A stretch of DNA of 64,000 nt from positions 60,960 to 124,959 of the forward strand of contig JAHDCC010000007.1 of the NCBI GenBank assembly GCA_020630065.1, in the 5' to 3' direction. The notes beneath the pieces are model-generated. The model made no database searches, was not told the origin of the DNA, and was given only the letters and a program-made list of their open reading frames with translations. Both the position numbers and the translations under genes were made by a program. Source of the DNA: Acidimicrobiales bacterium (GTDB taxonomy: Bacteria; Actinomycetota; Acidimicrobiia; Acidimicrobiales; SZUA-35). Below, in pieces: positions 9,801 through 16,860 of the stretch (within the stretch, counting starts at the first letter, position 1; each line of letters opens with the position of its first letter).

Positions 9801-11427
9801 CTTGACTAACCGTCCAAAAGCCCGGAGTGTCAACGGTGACCCCACCCACCTGAGGCAGGACTTCAGTTTCGTCACCTCCGGGATCAACTACGATAGAACT
9901 CCGCCCGGCGGGCACCGGTAGCCCCGCACCTACCGTCACCGATGGAGGCACCGTCGTAGATCGGGTCAGTTCCTGAAACATGCGTTGACCTAACACCGGA
10001 AACGCAAGGTCGACGGGCAACGTAGAGTCGGCGGGTTCAAACGCCCAATAGACAAAGGGAACCCCGTTGCGGGTACCTCGAAGAAGTAACGGCGCCCCTT
10101 CAGCGCCTATCAACGTTTCGGCCCCCCTGGTCGAAACCCGCTGCGAGGGGCCAATCCGAACGCCGGAAAGGTCGAGCCCGGCCAGCAATGGGTCATTGGT
10201 TGCAATCAGAGTTGGGACCGGTCCCTCAACGTCGCCTTCAACCGTGATGCCGGGAACCCCCGCCGGTGGACGAATCGCCACAAACGGTTGGTTGATATCT
10301 TCTGGAACGTCGACTCCCGAAAAGATAACCAGATCGGCGACAGTCGAAGTATTGTCTACGAGTCGGACACCTTCTTGCGCTGCCACCATAGCCTCGAGAA
10401 ACGGTGTCGGTTTACCGACCACCGAAACCGTGGTCTCACGTTGATCCCGGGCCGTTGCATAGGCTGTGTTGTCGATCGCTACAAGATCTTCAGCAGAAGC
10501 CAGACCAGAACTAGCCGCCGACGATGTCGCCGAATCAGATGAGTTACCGCTAATAGACGCAACTACTTGTTCACCGTTAGGTAGATCCAGTTCGGTAATC
10601 GTCGGTTCGTTTTCGTTCAACTCGATATCGACGACTCGTTTGGGGTCACCGTCAACGCTCACCGTCAAAACGACGGTCGTAGGGTCGCCTTGAGCCTGTT
10701 CGGTGACAACGGTAACGCCCAATCCTTCAGCAGATGGTTGCACCCGCAACGACGTTATTGCTTGGTTGCTGGCAACTGATCCGACGAGTCGATGTGATAG
10801 CCCCAACGGCAACCCGGCCAGCTCGGACTCGGTATGACCGCCATCGGAGAGAAGGACTATCCCGAGGCGAGCTTCAGGTGTTTCAAGACCCTCAGCCAAC
10901 GTCATTGCGCCAGTTAGATCGGCAGGCCCCGGAGTGGTCTCGACGGCGTTGACTGCATCGATAAATGTCGATCGGTTAGTTGTTGCAGTTACCAGCACGC
11001 GAGGTTGCGGCCCAGCGACCACAAGTGATGCTTTGGCACCGTTTGGTAACTCATCCCAAACCTGTTCGGCTTCCCCTTTAGCGGCGTCGAGCCTTGTGCC
11101 ATCGCTTTCAACCGCTCCCATCGACGCAGAGGTGTCGAGTACGACAACCGTATGATCGGCCAACGGAGAGGGGCGTTCAAAAACCGGGTCGGCCCACGCC
11201 AATGCCAACAGCAACACGACAAGAAGTTGGGCGACTAAAAGCCAGGAACGTTGTAATTTAGTCCACGGCCGAGACGCGGTAGCCGCAACAATATCTGGCT
11301 TCCATAACATCGCCGAGCTAACGATCGACTCTACCCGTCTCGGTTTCAACAGATGAAGAACAATGATCGGTATCCACCCGGCGAGAAGGGCTAGACCGGC
11401 CGGGTTCAGAAAAGTAAACGGCCCCAT
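6874..11427 (-). CDS. Giant BatA-like membrane protein with three vWA-like and two glutamine-amidotransferase-like domains
   Basis: The protein has 1517 residues. An N-terminal BatA-type double membrane anchor (about 8-30 and 60-80) is followed by vWA 1 (92-215, MIDAS DTSAS at 98-102), an amidotransferase-like fold (about 335-490), two membrane helices (587-608, 621-642), vWA 2 (648-775, variant DRSDS), a second amidotransferase-like domain with GGTQSYGLGNY (about 877-980), vWA 3 (991-1165, DTSGS at 996-1000), a beta-rich region and a final helix (1403-1425). The second half resembles a complete stand-alone vWA/amidotransferase protein, so this looks like a gene fusion. The amidotransferase-like domains show no obvious catalytic cysteine. 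The ATG overlaps the DUF58 stop as TGATG. Domains are clear; function is inferred from MoxR-vWA systems. Confidence 0.85.
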   Translation of the reverse strand: MGPFTFLNPAGLALLAGWIPIIVLHLLKPRRVESIVSSAMLWKPDIVAATASRPWTKLQRSWLLVAQLLVVLLLALAWADPVFERPSPLADHTVVVLDTSASMGAVESDGTRLDAAKGEAEQVWDELPNGAKASLVVAGPQPRVLVTATTNRSTFIDAVNAVETTPGPADLTGAMTLAEGLETPEARLGIVLLSDGGHTESELAGLPLGLSHRLVGSVASNQAITSLRVQPSAEGLGVTVVTEQAQGDPTTVVLTVSVDGDPKRVVDIELNENEPTITELDLPNGEQVVASISGNSSDSATSSAASSGLASAEDLVAIDNTAYATARDQRETTVSVVGKPTPFLEAMVAAQEGVRLVDNTSTVADLVIFSGVDVPEDINQPFVAIRPPAGVPGITVEGDVEGPVPTLIATNDPLLAGLDLSGVRIGPSQRVSTRGAETLIGAEGAPLLLRGTRNGVPFVYWAFEPADSTLPVDLAFPVLGQRMFQELTRSTTVPPSVTVGAGLPVPAGRSSIVVDPGGDETEVLPQVGGVTVDTPGFWTVSQVDGPSRTVAANVGTQEFRIDPLPVADTGPRPLRPGEEPPATTRSIRWLLILGAVALAAWEWWLTRRRLGVPGWQWKAANGLRIAAAVGLAALLFGVSVPLRTGEVATVFVLDRSDSVGRSGQTEGLDAVLAAADAAPDDGELGVVVTADGSRVEQLLVKAERSSGQATAEVIGSRSDLSSGLRLAGALLPEDVRRRVVVVSDGRATSGDAIAEAEALGNRGIPIDFIPLDRVVQADAAVTSVQTPRVVGEGETVTIETTVESSLDQQATAVLVRNDEPVASQPVSLQTGSNRISFTDTPDTTGLLYYEVRIETNLDDQPQNNVGSSTVEIEGPSQVLMVEGFDGAGAELRQALTAEGIVVDVVKPEDLPSLERLGAYKSTILVDVSLDSLSGTQQRSLKVATEQLGRGLVTIGGTQSYGLGNYRDSELEEVLPVVSDILDPTKQPTLAQVMAVDTSGSMADAQAGGPAKIDIVRVAATRAFASLGPQDEAGLIGTDTQSRWILDLQKRPDDDTINDELAKLKPNGGTDLSDIIPTAQDSLVESDAGIKHLIVFSDGFTGPDVLREMRRQAEAARAEGITVSVVATGVAAAQDMAPISAAGGGRFYAVQDLNLLPEILLQETIIASRSFVTEGEFIPTITGRSPATNSLTETPPLFGYVATTSKGTARTIMRIGEAEDPLLVTWQAGLGRSTAWTSDATNRWSGAWVNWDTYVTFWNQVVRDTFPAETSAAVRATVDDDELRIRAEVDSETSASRVEATVTGPDGSSQIVELDEVSPGVYEGTTVVEQAGSYAVGVTSGVAGDAETVGTDVANFSYAAEYRPGTTNVTLLEQLSTVSNGRGSILPAAAFDTDGLTAGKRNTPLASWLLVIAALFWLLAAFLSRFWFAAKVPVLSTSTAGRLGPVANSEPLRRLRRSPAADRVTTPSSANEPNSVIESFTATELADVTPPTEPPSSQPTASSTFEALLKAKKDDAGD

Positions 11428-12311
11428 CAGGACAACACTCCGCCCAGCTCGCCTAATATTGTGGAGCGTAGCGTTTGACGAGTGTCGGCGAGCAGATAAC
11501 TGGCACCAATTTTTTTGCTCGCAGATTCGACCTGGTCGAGCCACGTTGACAAGCGAACCCGATAGGCGTCGATCGATTGTGGTGTCAACGTGACAGCCAC
11601 CCGGTTCCCGGTTTCGGCGTCGACCAAATCGATGTCGCCCAACCGCGGAGGTTCCAGCTCGCCGATACCCAAGGTGTGAACCACGGTGACATGGTCACCG
11701 CGGGCCGGGAGAGTGCGCAGTGCTGGTTCCCATTGTGGTTCTAACAGGTCAGAGCACAATACCGTCATGCCCGGCGACTTTTGCTGATGCAGCAAGGTCG
11801 ATGAGGCTGTAGCCAGAGATCCCTGTCCGTCCGCTCGAAGGGTCTCAAGAAAATCAAATAACGGGCCCACTCCCGTTCGGCCACGGAAGCGGGCGGGGGG
11901 GCGGCCCGAAACATGTACCTCTACCCGGTCCCTACGGGTTAATGCCACGAAACCAATGGCGCCGGCGAGTTCTGCGGCGCGCTGCAGTTTCTGGTCGAGA
12001 CGCATCGACGCAGAACAGTCGACCATCAGGCGAACCGTGATGTCGTCCTCGGCTTCGTACAGTCGGATAACGAGCTGGTCAAGCCGAGCCAACGTTAAAT
12101 AGTCGATTCGTCGAAAGTCGTCGCCCGGCTGATAGTCGCGAAAGTCTGCGAAATCTAGCGAACTGCCGTGACGCCTCGACCGGTGTGAACCGAGGAGCTG
12201 GCCAGCCAACGGTTTTCTCGACCGTAGCTGAAGACGTTCTAAGGCGCCTAAGAGAAGCGGGTCGCGCAGATCACGGAGCACCGCGAACGCCGCTTCCGGA
12301 AGTTGGAACAT
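11427..12311 (-). CDS. DUF58 protein with vWA-like fold
   Basis: This soluble 294-residue protein has the DUF58 hallmark FRDYQPGDDFRRIDY at about 57-71 and a metal-site-like DCSASM at 98-103. DUF58 proteins accompany MoxR ATPases and vWA membrane proteins and are thought to act as adaptors that deliver clients to the AAA+ ring. Many DUF58 proteins have N-terminal membrane helices; this one has none. Its start lies 41 bases inside the MoxR gene and its stop overlaps the next start, so it is tightly coupled to both. Confidence 0.88.
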   Translation of the reverse strand: MFQLPEAAFAVLRDLRDPLLLGALERLQLRSRKPLAGQLLGSHRSRRHGSSLDFADFRDYQPGDDFRRIDYLTLARLDQLVIRLYEAEDDITVRLMVDCSASMRLDQKLQRAAELAGAIGFVALTRRDRVEVHVSGRPPARFRGRTGVGPLFDFLETLRADGQGSLATASSTLLHQQKSPGMTVLCSDLLEPQWEPALRTLPARGDHVTVVHTLGIGELEPPRLGDIDLVDAETGNRVAVTLTPQSIDAYRVRLSTWLDQVESASKKIGASYLLADTRQTLRSTILGELGGVLS

Positions 12312-13284
12312 TCTCTAGTAGGTCTCCAACTAGATCTTCGGCGCTGGTGCCGTCGGCGGCTGCCTCGTAACCTAACACCAGTCGGTGGCTCAACGCTGCG
12401 TACGCCAGTCGGCGCACATCATCAGATGAGGCAGAGGGGCGACCATCCAACAGTGCTGCGGCTTTAGCCCCGAGGATCAAAGCTTGCGCTCCACGCGGTG
12501 AAGCTCCGGCTCTGACATATTGTTGGATTGCCTTCGGGCTTTTGTCATTGTCTGGTTGGGTGCATACGACCAGATCGACGGCGTGGCGTACGACGTCTTG
12601 TGGAACAGGGACCTGACGAGTGAGGCCGATCATCGCCGCCAACGTCGCCGCGTCGACAACGGCCGCTGGCTGGTTTTGGTGGAGCCCGGTGGTTTGGGTG
12701 ATGATCTGAACAAGCTCATCGGCTGAAGGGAACGGAACAGTGGCCTTGAACATAAACCGATCGAGCTGGGCTTCGGGAAGAGGGTAGGTGCCCTCTTGTT
12801 CGATCGGGTTTTGGGTTGCCATCACCAGAAAAGGTCGCGGGACGGCTCTGGTAGTTCCGGCTACCGTCACCGATCGTTCGGCCATCGCTTCGAGTAACGC
12901 CGACTGTGTTTTCGGGGTCGCTCGATTTATTTCGTCGGCCAGAATCAGTCCGTTAAATACAGGGCCTGGTCGAAACCGGAACGAGCGGTTTCCGTCAGCG
13001 TCTGATTCTAAAACCTGGGTTCCGACCACGTCGGCTGGCATCAAGTCTGGGGTGAATTGAATCCGGCCGAAACTCAGCTGGAGAACCTCGGATAGGGTGG
13101 TCAAGAGTCGGGTCTTGCCGAGCCCGGGAACGCCTTCTAACAGAACATGCCCTTCACATAACAGTGCGGTTAGTACGGTCCGAACGACCTGTTCCTGGCC
13201 GACAATAACCTGCCGTACCTGGCCTTCAATTGCTTGCGCAAGCTGAGCGTACCGCTCAGGGTTCATAGGGGGAGAAGTCGTCAT
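12271..13284 (-). CDS. MoxR-family AAA+ ATPase
   Basis: This 337-residue AAA+ protein has Walker A GVPGLGKT at 51-58, Walker B ILADEIN at 114-120, the MoxR-typical FTPDLMPADVVGT at about 77-89 and a sensor motif ATQNPIEQEGTYPLPEAQ. MoxR proteins form hexameric cytoplasmic chaperones that help activate or assemble partner proteins, often with vWA partners. Here DUF58 and the giant vWA protein follow directly in the operon. The upstream gap to the coiled-coil gene is 14 nt. Confidence 0.93.
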   Translation of the reverse strand: MTTSPPMNPERYAQLAQAIEGQVRQVIVGQEQVVRTVLTALLCEGHVLLEGVPGLGKTRLLTTLSEVLQLSFGRIQFTPDLMPADVVGTQVLESDADGNRSFRFRPGPVFNGLILADEINRATPKTQSALLEAMAERSVTVAGTTRAVPRPFLVMATQNPIEQEGTYPLPEAQLDRFMFKATVPFPSADELVQIITQTTGLHQNQPAAVVDAATLAAMIGLTRQVPVPQDVVRHAVDLVVCTQPDNDKSPKAIQQYVRAGASPRGAQALILGAKAAALLDGRPSASSDDVRRLAYAALSHRLVLGYEAAADGTSAEDLVGDLLENVPTSGSGVRGAP

Positions 13285-13298
13285 CGTTCAAACCTCGC

Positions 13299-14813
13299 TT
13301 AGTTTTCTTGACCTTGTAGTGCTTCGAAATATCGTTCGACGGTTGCCGCCTCCGAAGGAGCCAGCGAGCTGCGGTCGACGGCGTCTCCAGCCTGCTCAGC
13401 GAACTCGTTTGCCACCTCTGATAGAGGAACCTCGACGGTGCCGGAACCGGTTGGCCCATTTACTTGCTGGTCTCGGTTAACCGTCCCAGACCCCGTCTGT
13501 TCACCGTCGGCGCCTAAAAGCGTGCTATCTCCGCCGTCGGGTATCAGTACGGTCGGGCCATCTTCACCACTTCCAGGCCCGGACCCTGGTTGAGGGCCAC
13601 CGCCAGGACCGTTCGATGGCCCTGGAGTCGAACCCGACCTTTGTCCCGGCGATTGGCTGGGGGACTGTCCCGCCAGCTGGGAACCGTCGCCGGGGGCTTC
13701 GCTGGCGGGGCTGTCCTCGGTGCGTAACGCTCTGGCTTGGTCTCCAATTTCACCTGCGGCGCCTTCAGTATTTTTCCCACGTTCCACCGATGAAGCCGTT
13801 TCGTTCGCCGCCGAACCTGCGGCGTCTAGAGCCGCGGCAGCAGCATCAGAGTCGCCTTCGCGAAGCGCCTCGGCCGCTTCGGCCAGTGCTTCGGCTGTTT
13901 CGGGGTCACCGTCACGTTGAGTTTCAGCCAGATCATCGAGCCGGTCGGCTAATTCTTGGGCTTGTTCGTCGGTGAGTTCATCAACTTGTTCGGCGGCTGC
14001 CGCCAGCTGTTCAGCTGCGGTTTCTCCTGGAGCAACCGGATTCTGTTCCAAAGTTTGTTCGAGTCCGTCGCTGGCGGCTCTTTCGCTTAACTTGTCAGAA
14101 CCGAGTTCTCGCAGCAGCTCGGTTTGGGCTTGTTCGAGTTTTTCGGTGGCGTCTTCGACACTGTCAGTCTTTCTGATCTCTTCAGCCAGCGCATTGAGTT
14201 TATCGATCGTGGTTTGATCGACTTCGTTGTCAGGTAGTTCGCTGAGTTCTTCAGCTAGTTTCTCGATTTCGTCGGCGACGTCATCGACTGCGGCCTGTTG
14301 AGCGACGATTTCGTCTCGTCGGGTGTCTTGCGGGTTGGCGATCACGATAAGCGCAGTCAACAGGACCAGCAATGAACCTGTGGCAAGCCACGGTTTCCAT
14401 CGAAGCTGAATAGGCATAGCTTTTCGCAGATCAGAGTCGACGAAACTGTCCGCTCGTTCTCGAACAGAGGTGGCGAACGGGTCGTCGTCTGGAACTTCAA
14501 GCGCACCGACGAGGGCGTCCGATGTTTTGAGGCCTTTGTCGAGTGAACGAGCCACTATCAAGTCAGGTAGCCTCATTGCTAACGCTGTCGCCAGTAGACC
14601 AACAATCCCAAGGCAAAGCACTCCGAGGGCTGCTGATTCCGGCCAAAACCAGGGTCGAAGCCAGCCCAGTCCAGCCAAAAGAACAGCGACAGCGGCAACG
14701 ATTGGGCCGAACCGTGTACTGGTGGCCGACATCCACACAAGTCGAATCCGTCGACGACCCCGCAGGATCAGACGACCGAATCCACGACTGCGGCTACGGG
14801 AGCTGTTCGTCAT
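13299..14813 (-). CDS. Membrane-anchored acidic coiled-coil protein of the MoxR/vWA operon
   Basis: The protein has 504 residues: a basic N-terminus, three hydrophobic segments (about 36-52, 60-80, 142-160), a long Glu/Ala/Asp-rich predicted coiled coil (about 165-385), a flexible Gly/Pro/Ser tract (about 390-440) and a conserved-looking C-terminal tail. I choose the ATG at 14813 because it lies 8 nt after the permease stop. Its layout recalls DUF4175-like proteins of MoxR clusters but I cannot name a family with confidence. It may act as a tether or stalk in the envelope. Confidence 0.75.
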   Translation of the reverse strand: MTNSSRSRSRGFGRLILRGRRRIRLVWMSATSTRFGPIVAAVAVLLAGLGWLRPWFWPESAALGVLCLGIVGLLATALAMRLPDLIVARSLDKGLKTSDALVGALEVPDDDPFATSVRERADSFVDSDLRKAMPIQLRWKPWLATGSLLVLLTALIVIANPQDTRRDEIVAQQAAVDDVADEIEKLAEELSELPDNEVDQTTIDKLNALAEEIRKTDSVEDATEKLEQAQTELLRELGSDKLSERAASDGLEQTLEQNPVAPGETAAEQLAAAAEQVDELTDEQAQELADRLDDLAETQRDGDPETAEALAEAAEALREGDSDAAAAALDAAGSAANETASSVERGKNTEGAAGEIGDQARALRTEDSPASEAPGDGSQLAGQSPSQSPGQRSGSTPGPSNGPGGGPQPGSGPGSGEDGPTVLIPDGGDSTLLGADGEQTGSGTVNRDQQVNGPTGSGTVEVPLSEVANEFAEQAGDAVDRSSLAPSEAATVERYFEALQGQEN

Positions 14814-14821
14814 AGAAGCCT

Positions 14822-15745
14822 TTATCGTTCCCGTTCTGCGGGAACACTGATCGCTTTGGTAGACACCCATGTGTTTAGCGCCAGCCAGCCTGCTCCCATA
14901 AAAACGTAGAGCTGCCAAACCCAGGAACGTTCTCCGCTTGGAGACGAATTGGGGCCGGAGGAATAATATCCCTCCTGCAGTTCGTAAATCAGACCCTGCA
15001 TCGCCCCGAACGGGCTGCTCGAATTGTAGGGGTCGGCGTCGGCTGGTAACGCGTCCGCTACTCCCGTTAAGGGGTTAAACGCTAGAAACTGCACGGGGAT
15101 GTCGCCGTCGTCTCCGAGAAAGAAGATGGCGAATAATGCGAACATGAACCACAGTCCAACAAAAAACGCCAAACTGATGGCGTATGTGGCGACAGTTGCT
15201 GCGACGGTGCTTTTAAAGAACGAAGAACACAGCATTCCGAACGAACCCAACACCAATCCGGTAAACAACACCATCAACAGTCCAACTAAAACGTCGAGAA
15301 TGCCGACACCGCCAAGTAGGAAACTGACCGACAATAACGGAGCGGTCGTCACCATAAGAAGTGCCAGGAACGCTAACGCCGCCGTCAACTTGCCGACGAT
15401 GATCTCGGCTGGTGACAGTAAGGTCAGCTGAAGCGGGATTAGTGTTTGTCGTTCTCGTTCGCCGGTAATTGTGCTCGAAGTTACGCCGGGAACGATGAAA
15501 AGAACAAACAGCAGCATAAAGAACAGGATCCATTCAAACAGTTCTTTACCCGCCCGCCCCAAGCTGGCGAGTTCGGTTGTTCCGAAGTTCTCGGTGCTCT
15601 CTTTGGTAGCGAAGTAGACCGAAGCTAAAACCAGCAGCATGACGAGTAGCCAGATCACAGTCGAGATAGCGCCAAAGATGCTGATAGCCCGTTTCTGAAG
15701 CTCTCGACGTAACACCGGGTTTTTGTGAAGCTGAAAAACCATCAT
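14822..15745 (-). CDS. ABC-2-type transporter permease
   Basis: The 307-residue protein has about six hydrophobic segments and the ABC-2 permease hallmark in which GERERQTL follows the first extracellular section (SSTITGERERQTLIPLQ). It lies directly after its ATPase with a 4-nt ATGA overlap. This subtype resembles GldF/NosY-like exporters, which move unknown substrates or act in envelope assembly. Substrate is unknown. Confidence 0.87.
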   Translation of the reverse strand: MMVFQLHKNPVLRRELQKRAISIFGAISTVIWLLVMLLVLASVYFATKESTENFGTTELASLGRAGKELFEWILFFMLLFVLFIVPGVTSSTITGERERQTLIPLQLTLLSPAEIIVGKLTAALAFLALLMVTTAPLLSVSFLLGGVGILDVLVGLLMVLFTGLVLGSFGMLCSSFFKSTVAATVATYAISLAFFVGLWFMFALFAIFFLGDDGDIPVQFLAFNPLTGVADALPADADPYNSSSPFGAMQGLIYELQEGYYSSGPNSSPSGERSWVWQLYVFMGAGWLALNTWVSTKAISVPAERER

Positions 15746-16860
15746 TGGACGATCCCCTTTGTTACTGACATAAACACATCTTCTAGATCGCCGGTCGTTT
15801 CGGTGAACTCCACCACTTGACGATCGGTCGCCGAGACGAGCTGTCGAAGTAGTTCCGCCTGAGCGGCCAGGTCGGCGACGGTATGTTCTTCGGTGGTTCC
15901 GTCAGCGAACGTGACTTTGACTTGACGTCCCGAACGGACAGTGTCGAGCGCAGTTTGTGGTGTGCCTTGGACTAGAAGTTGCCCGGCTTCGACGATGCCG
16001 ACGTGGCTGCAGACCTCTTGGAGTTCACTCAAAATGTGGGAACTTACGATGATCGTTTTGCCCATTTCGCGGAGTCGAAGTAGGAGTTCTCGTAACTCGA
16101 CTCTTGCTCGCGGGTCTAGGCCAGACGCAGGCTCGTCTAAGATCAGAAGCTCAGGGTCGTGTATCAATGCTCGGGCGAGACTTAGACGTTGTTTCATTCC
16201 TCGACTTAGCGAATTTACTTGAGCGTCTTCTTTGACTGACAGCTCCACCAAGTCGAGAAGGGTAGAAATGAGGGCAGGCTGTTCTTTTCGAGGGATTCGG
16301 TATGCGTCAGCGAAGAACGTGAGGTATTCGTTGGCGGACTGGTTTTTGTAGACACCGAGTGTGTCCGGCATGTAGCCCATCTTGCGGCGAACCTGTTCGC
16401 TTGACACGGTCGGGTCTATTCCGTCTATAAGTACTGTTCCTTGAGTGGGTCGGAGAAGGGAAGCGACCATTGTCATGAGTGTTGTTTTGCCGGCACCGTT
16501 TGGTCCGATGAGAGCATAAATGGAGTTGCGGGGGACTGCGAGGTTTACGTTGTTGACCGCAAAAAGCGACCCGTATTGTTTGGTCACGCCGTGCGTTACG
16601 ACGATGGTGTCAGCCTGTTCAGACGGGGTTGGCATTTGGGTTTGGGTTGTTTGCCCGGGTGCGATCGGCGGGTTGATCGCTTGGCCTGCCGGATGAGCGG
16701 GGGTCGAAGGGGTCGAAGGGATTCGATTTGTCCCGGGTGGTGTTGGCGGCCCCGTTACGGGCGGACCCGGAGGCGCTAGCGGTGGCCCAGTAGGTGGAGA
16801 TGATGCCGGTGGCCCAGTTGGTGGAGGTGATGCCGGTTGGTTCATCGAGTTGTCGTTCAT
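15742..16860 (-). CDS. ABC transporter ATP-binding protein with proline-rich N-terminal extension
   Basis: The 372-residue protein begins with about 85 residues rich in Pro, Thr, Gly and Ser, including a tandem nine-residue unit PPTGPPASS. A standard ABC ATPase follows: Walker A GPNGAGKTT at 119-127, signature LSRGMKQR, Walker B LLILDEPASGLDP and a final regulatory domain. It pairs with the adjacent ABC-2 permease. The extension is unusual for this class. It is in frame with a coupled ATGA start, so it is likely translated; a shorter start would lose coupling. Confidence 0.88.
   Translation of the reverse strand: MNDNSMNQPASPPPTGPPASSPPTGPPLAPPGPPVTGPPTPPGTNRIPSTPSTPAHPAGQAINPPIAPGQTTQTQMPTPSEQADTIVVTHGVTKQYGSLFAVNNVNLAVPRNSIYALIGPNGAGKTTLMTMVASLLRPTQGTVLIDGIDPTVSSEQVRRKMGYMPDTLGVYKNQSANEYLTFFADAYRIPRKEQPALISTLLDLVELSVKEDAQVNSLSRGMKQRLSLARALIHDPELLILDEPASGLDPRARVELRELLLRLREMGKTIIVSSHILSELQEVCSHVGIVEAGQLLVQGTPQTALDTVRSGRQVKVTFADGTTEEHTVADLAAQAELLRQLVSATDRQVVEFTETTGDLEDVFMSVTKGIVQ
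16781..16834 (-). repeat. Two 27-bp tandem units encoding Pro-rich repeats
   Basis: Two near-identical 27-bp units (differences at a few bases) encode the nine-residue PPTGPPASS units at the N-terminus of the ABC ATPase. Confidence 0.75.

Noticed and set aside
16781..16834. 27-bp repeat as a non-coding minisatellite
   Set aside because: It is in frame within the ABC ATPase gene and encodes a regular Pro-rich unit.
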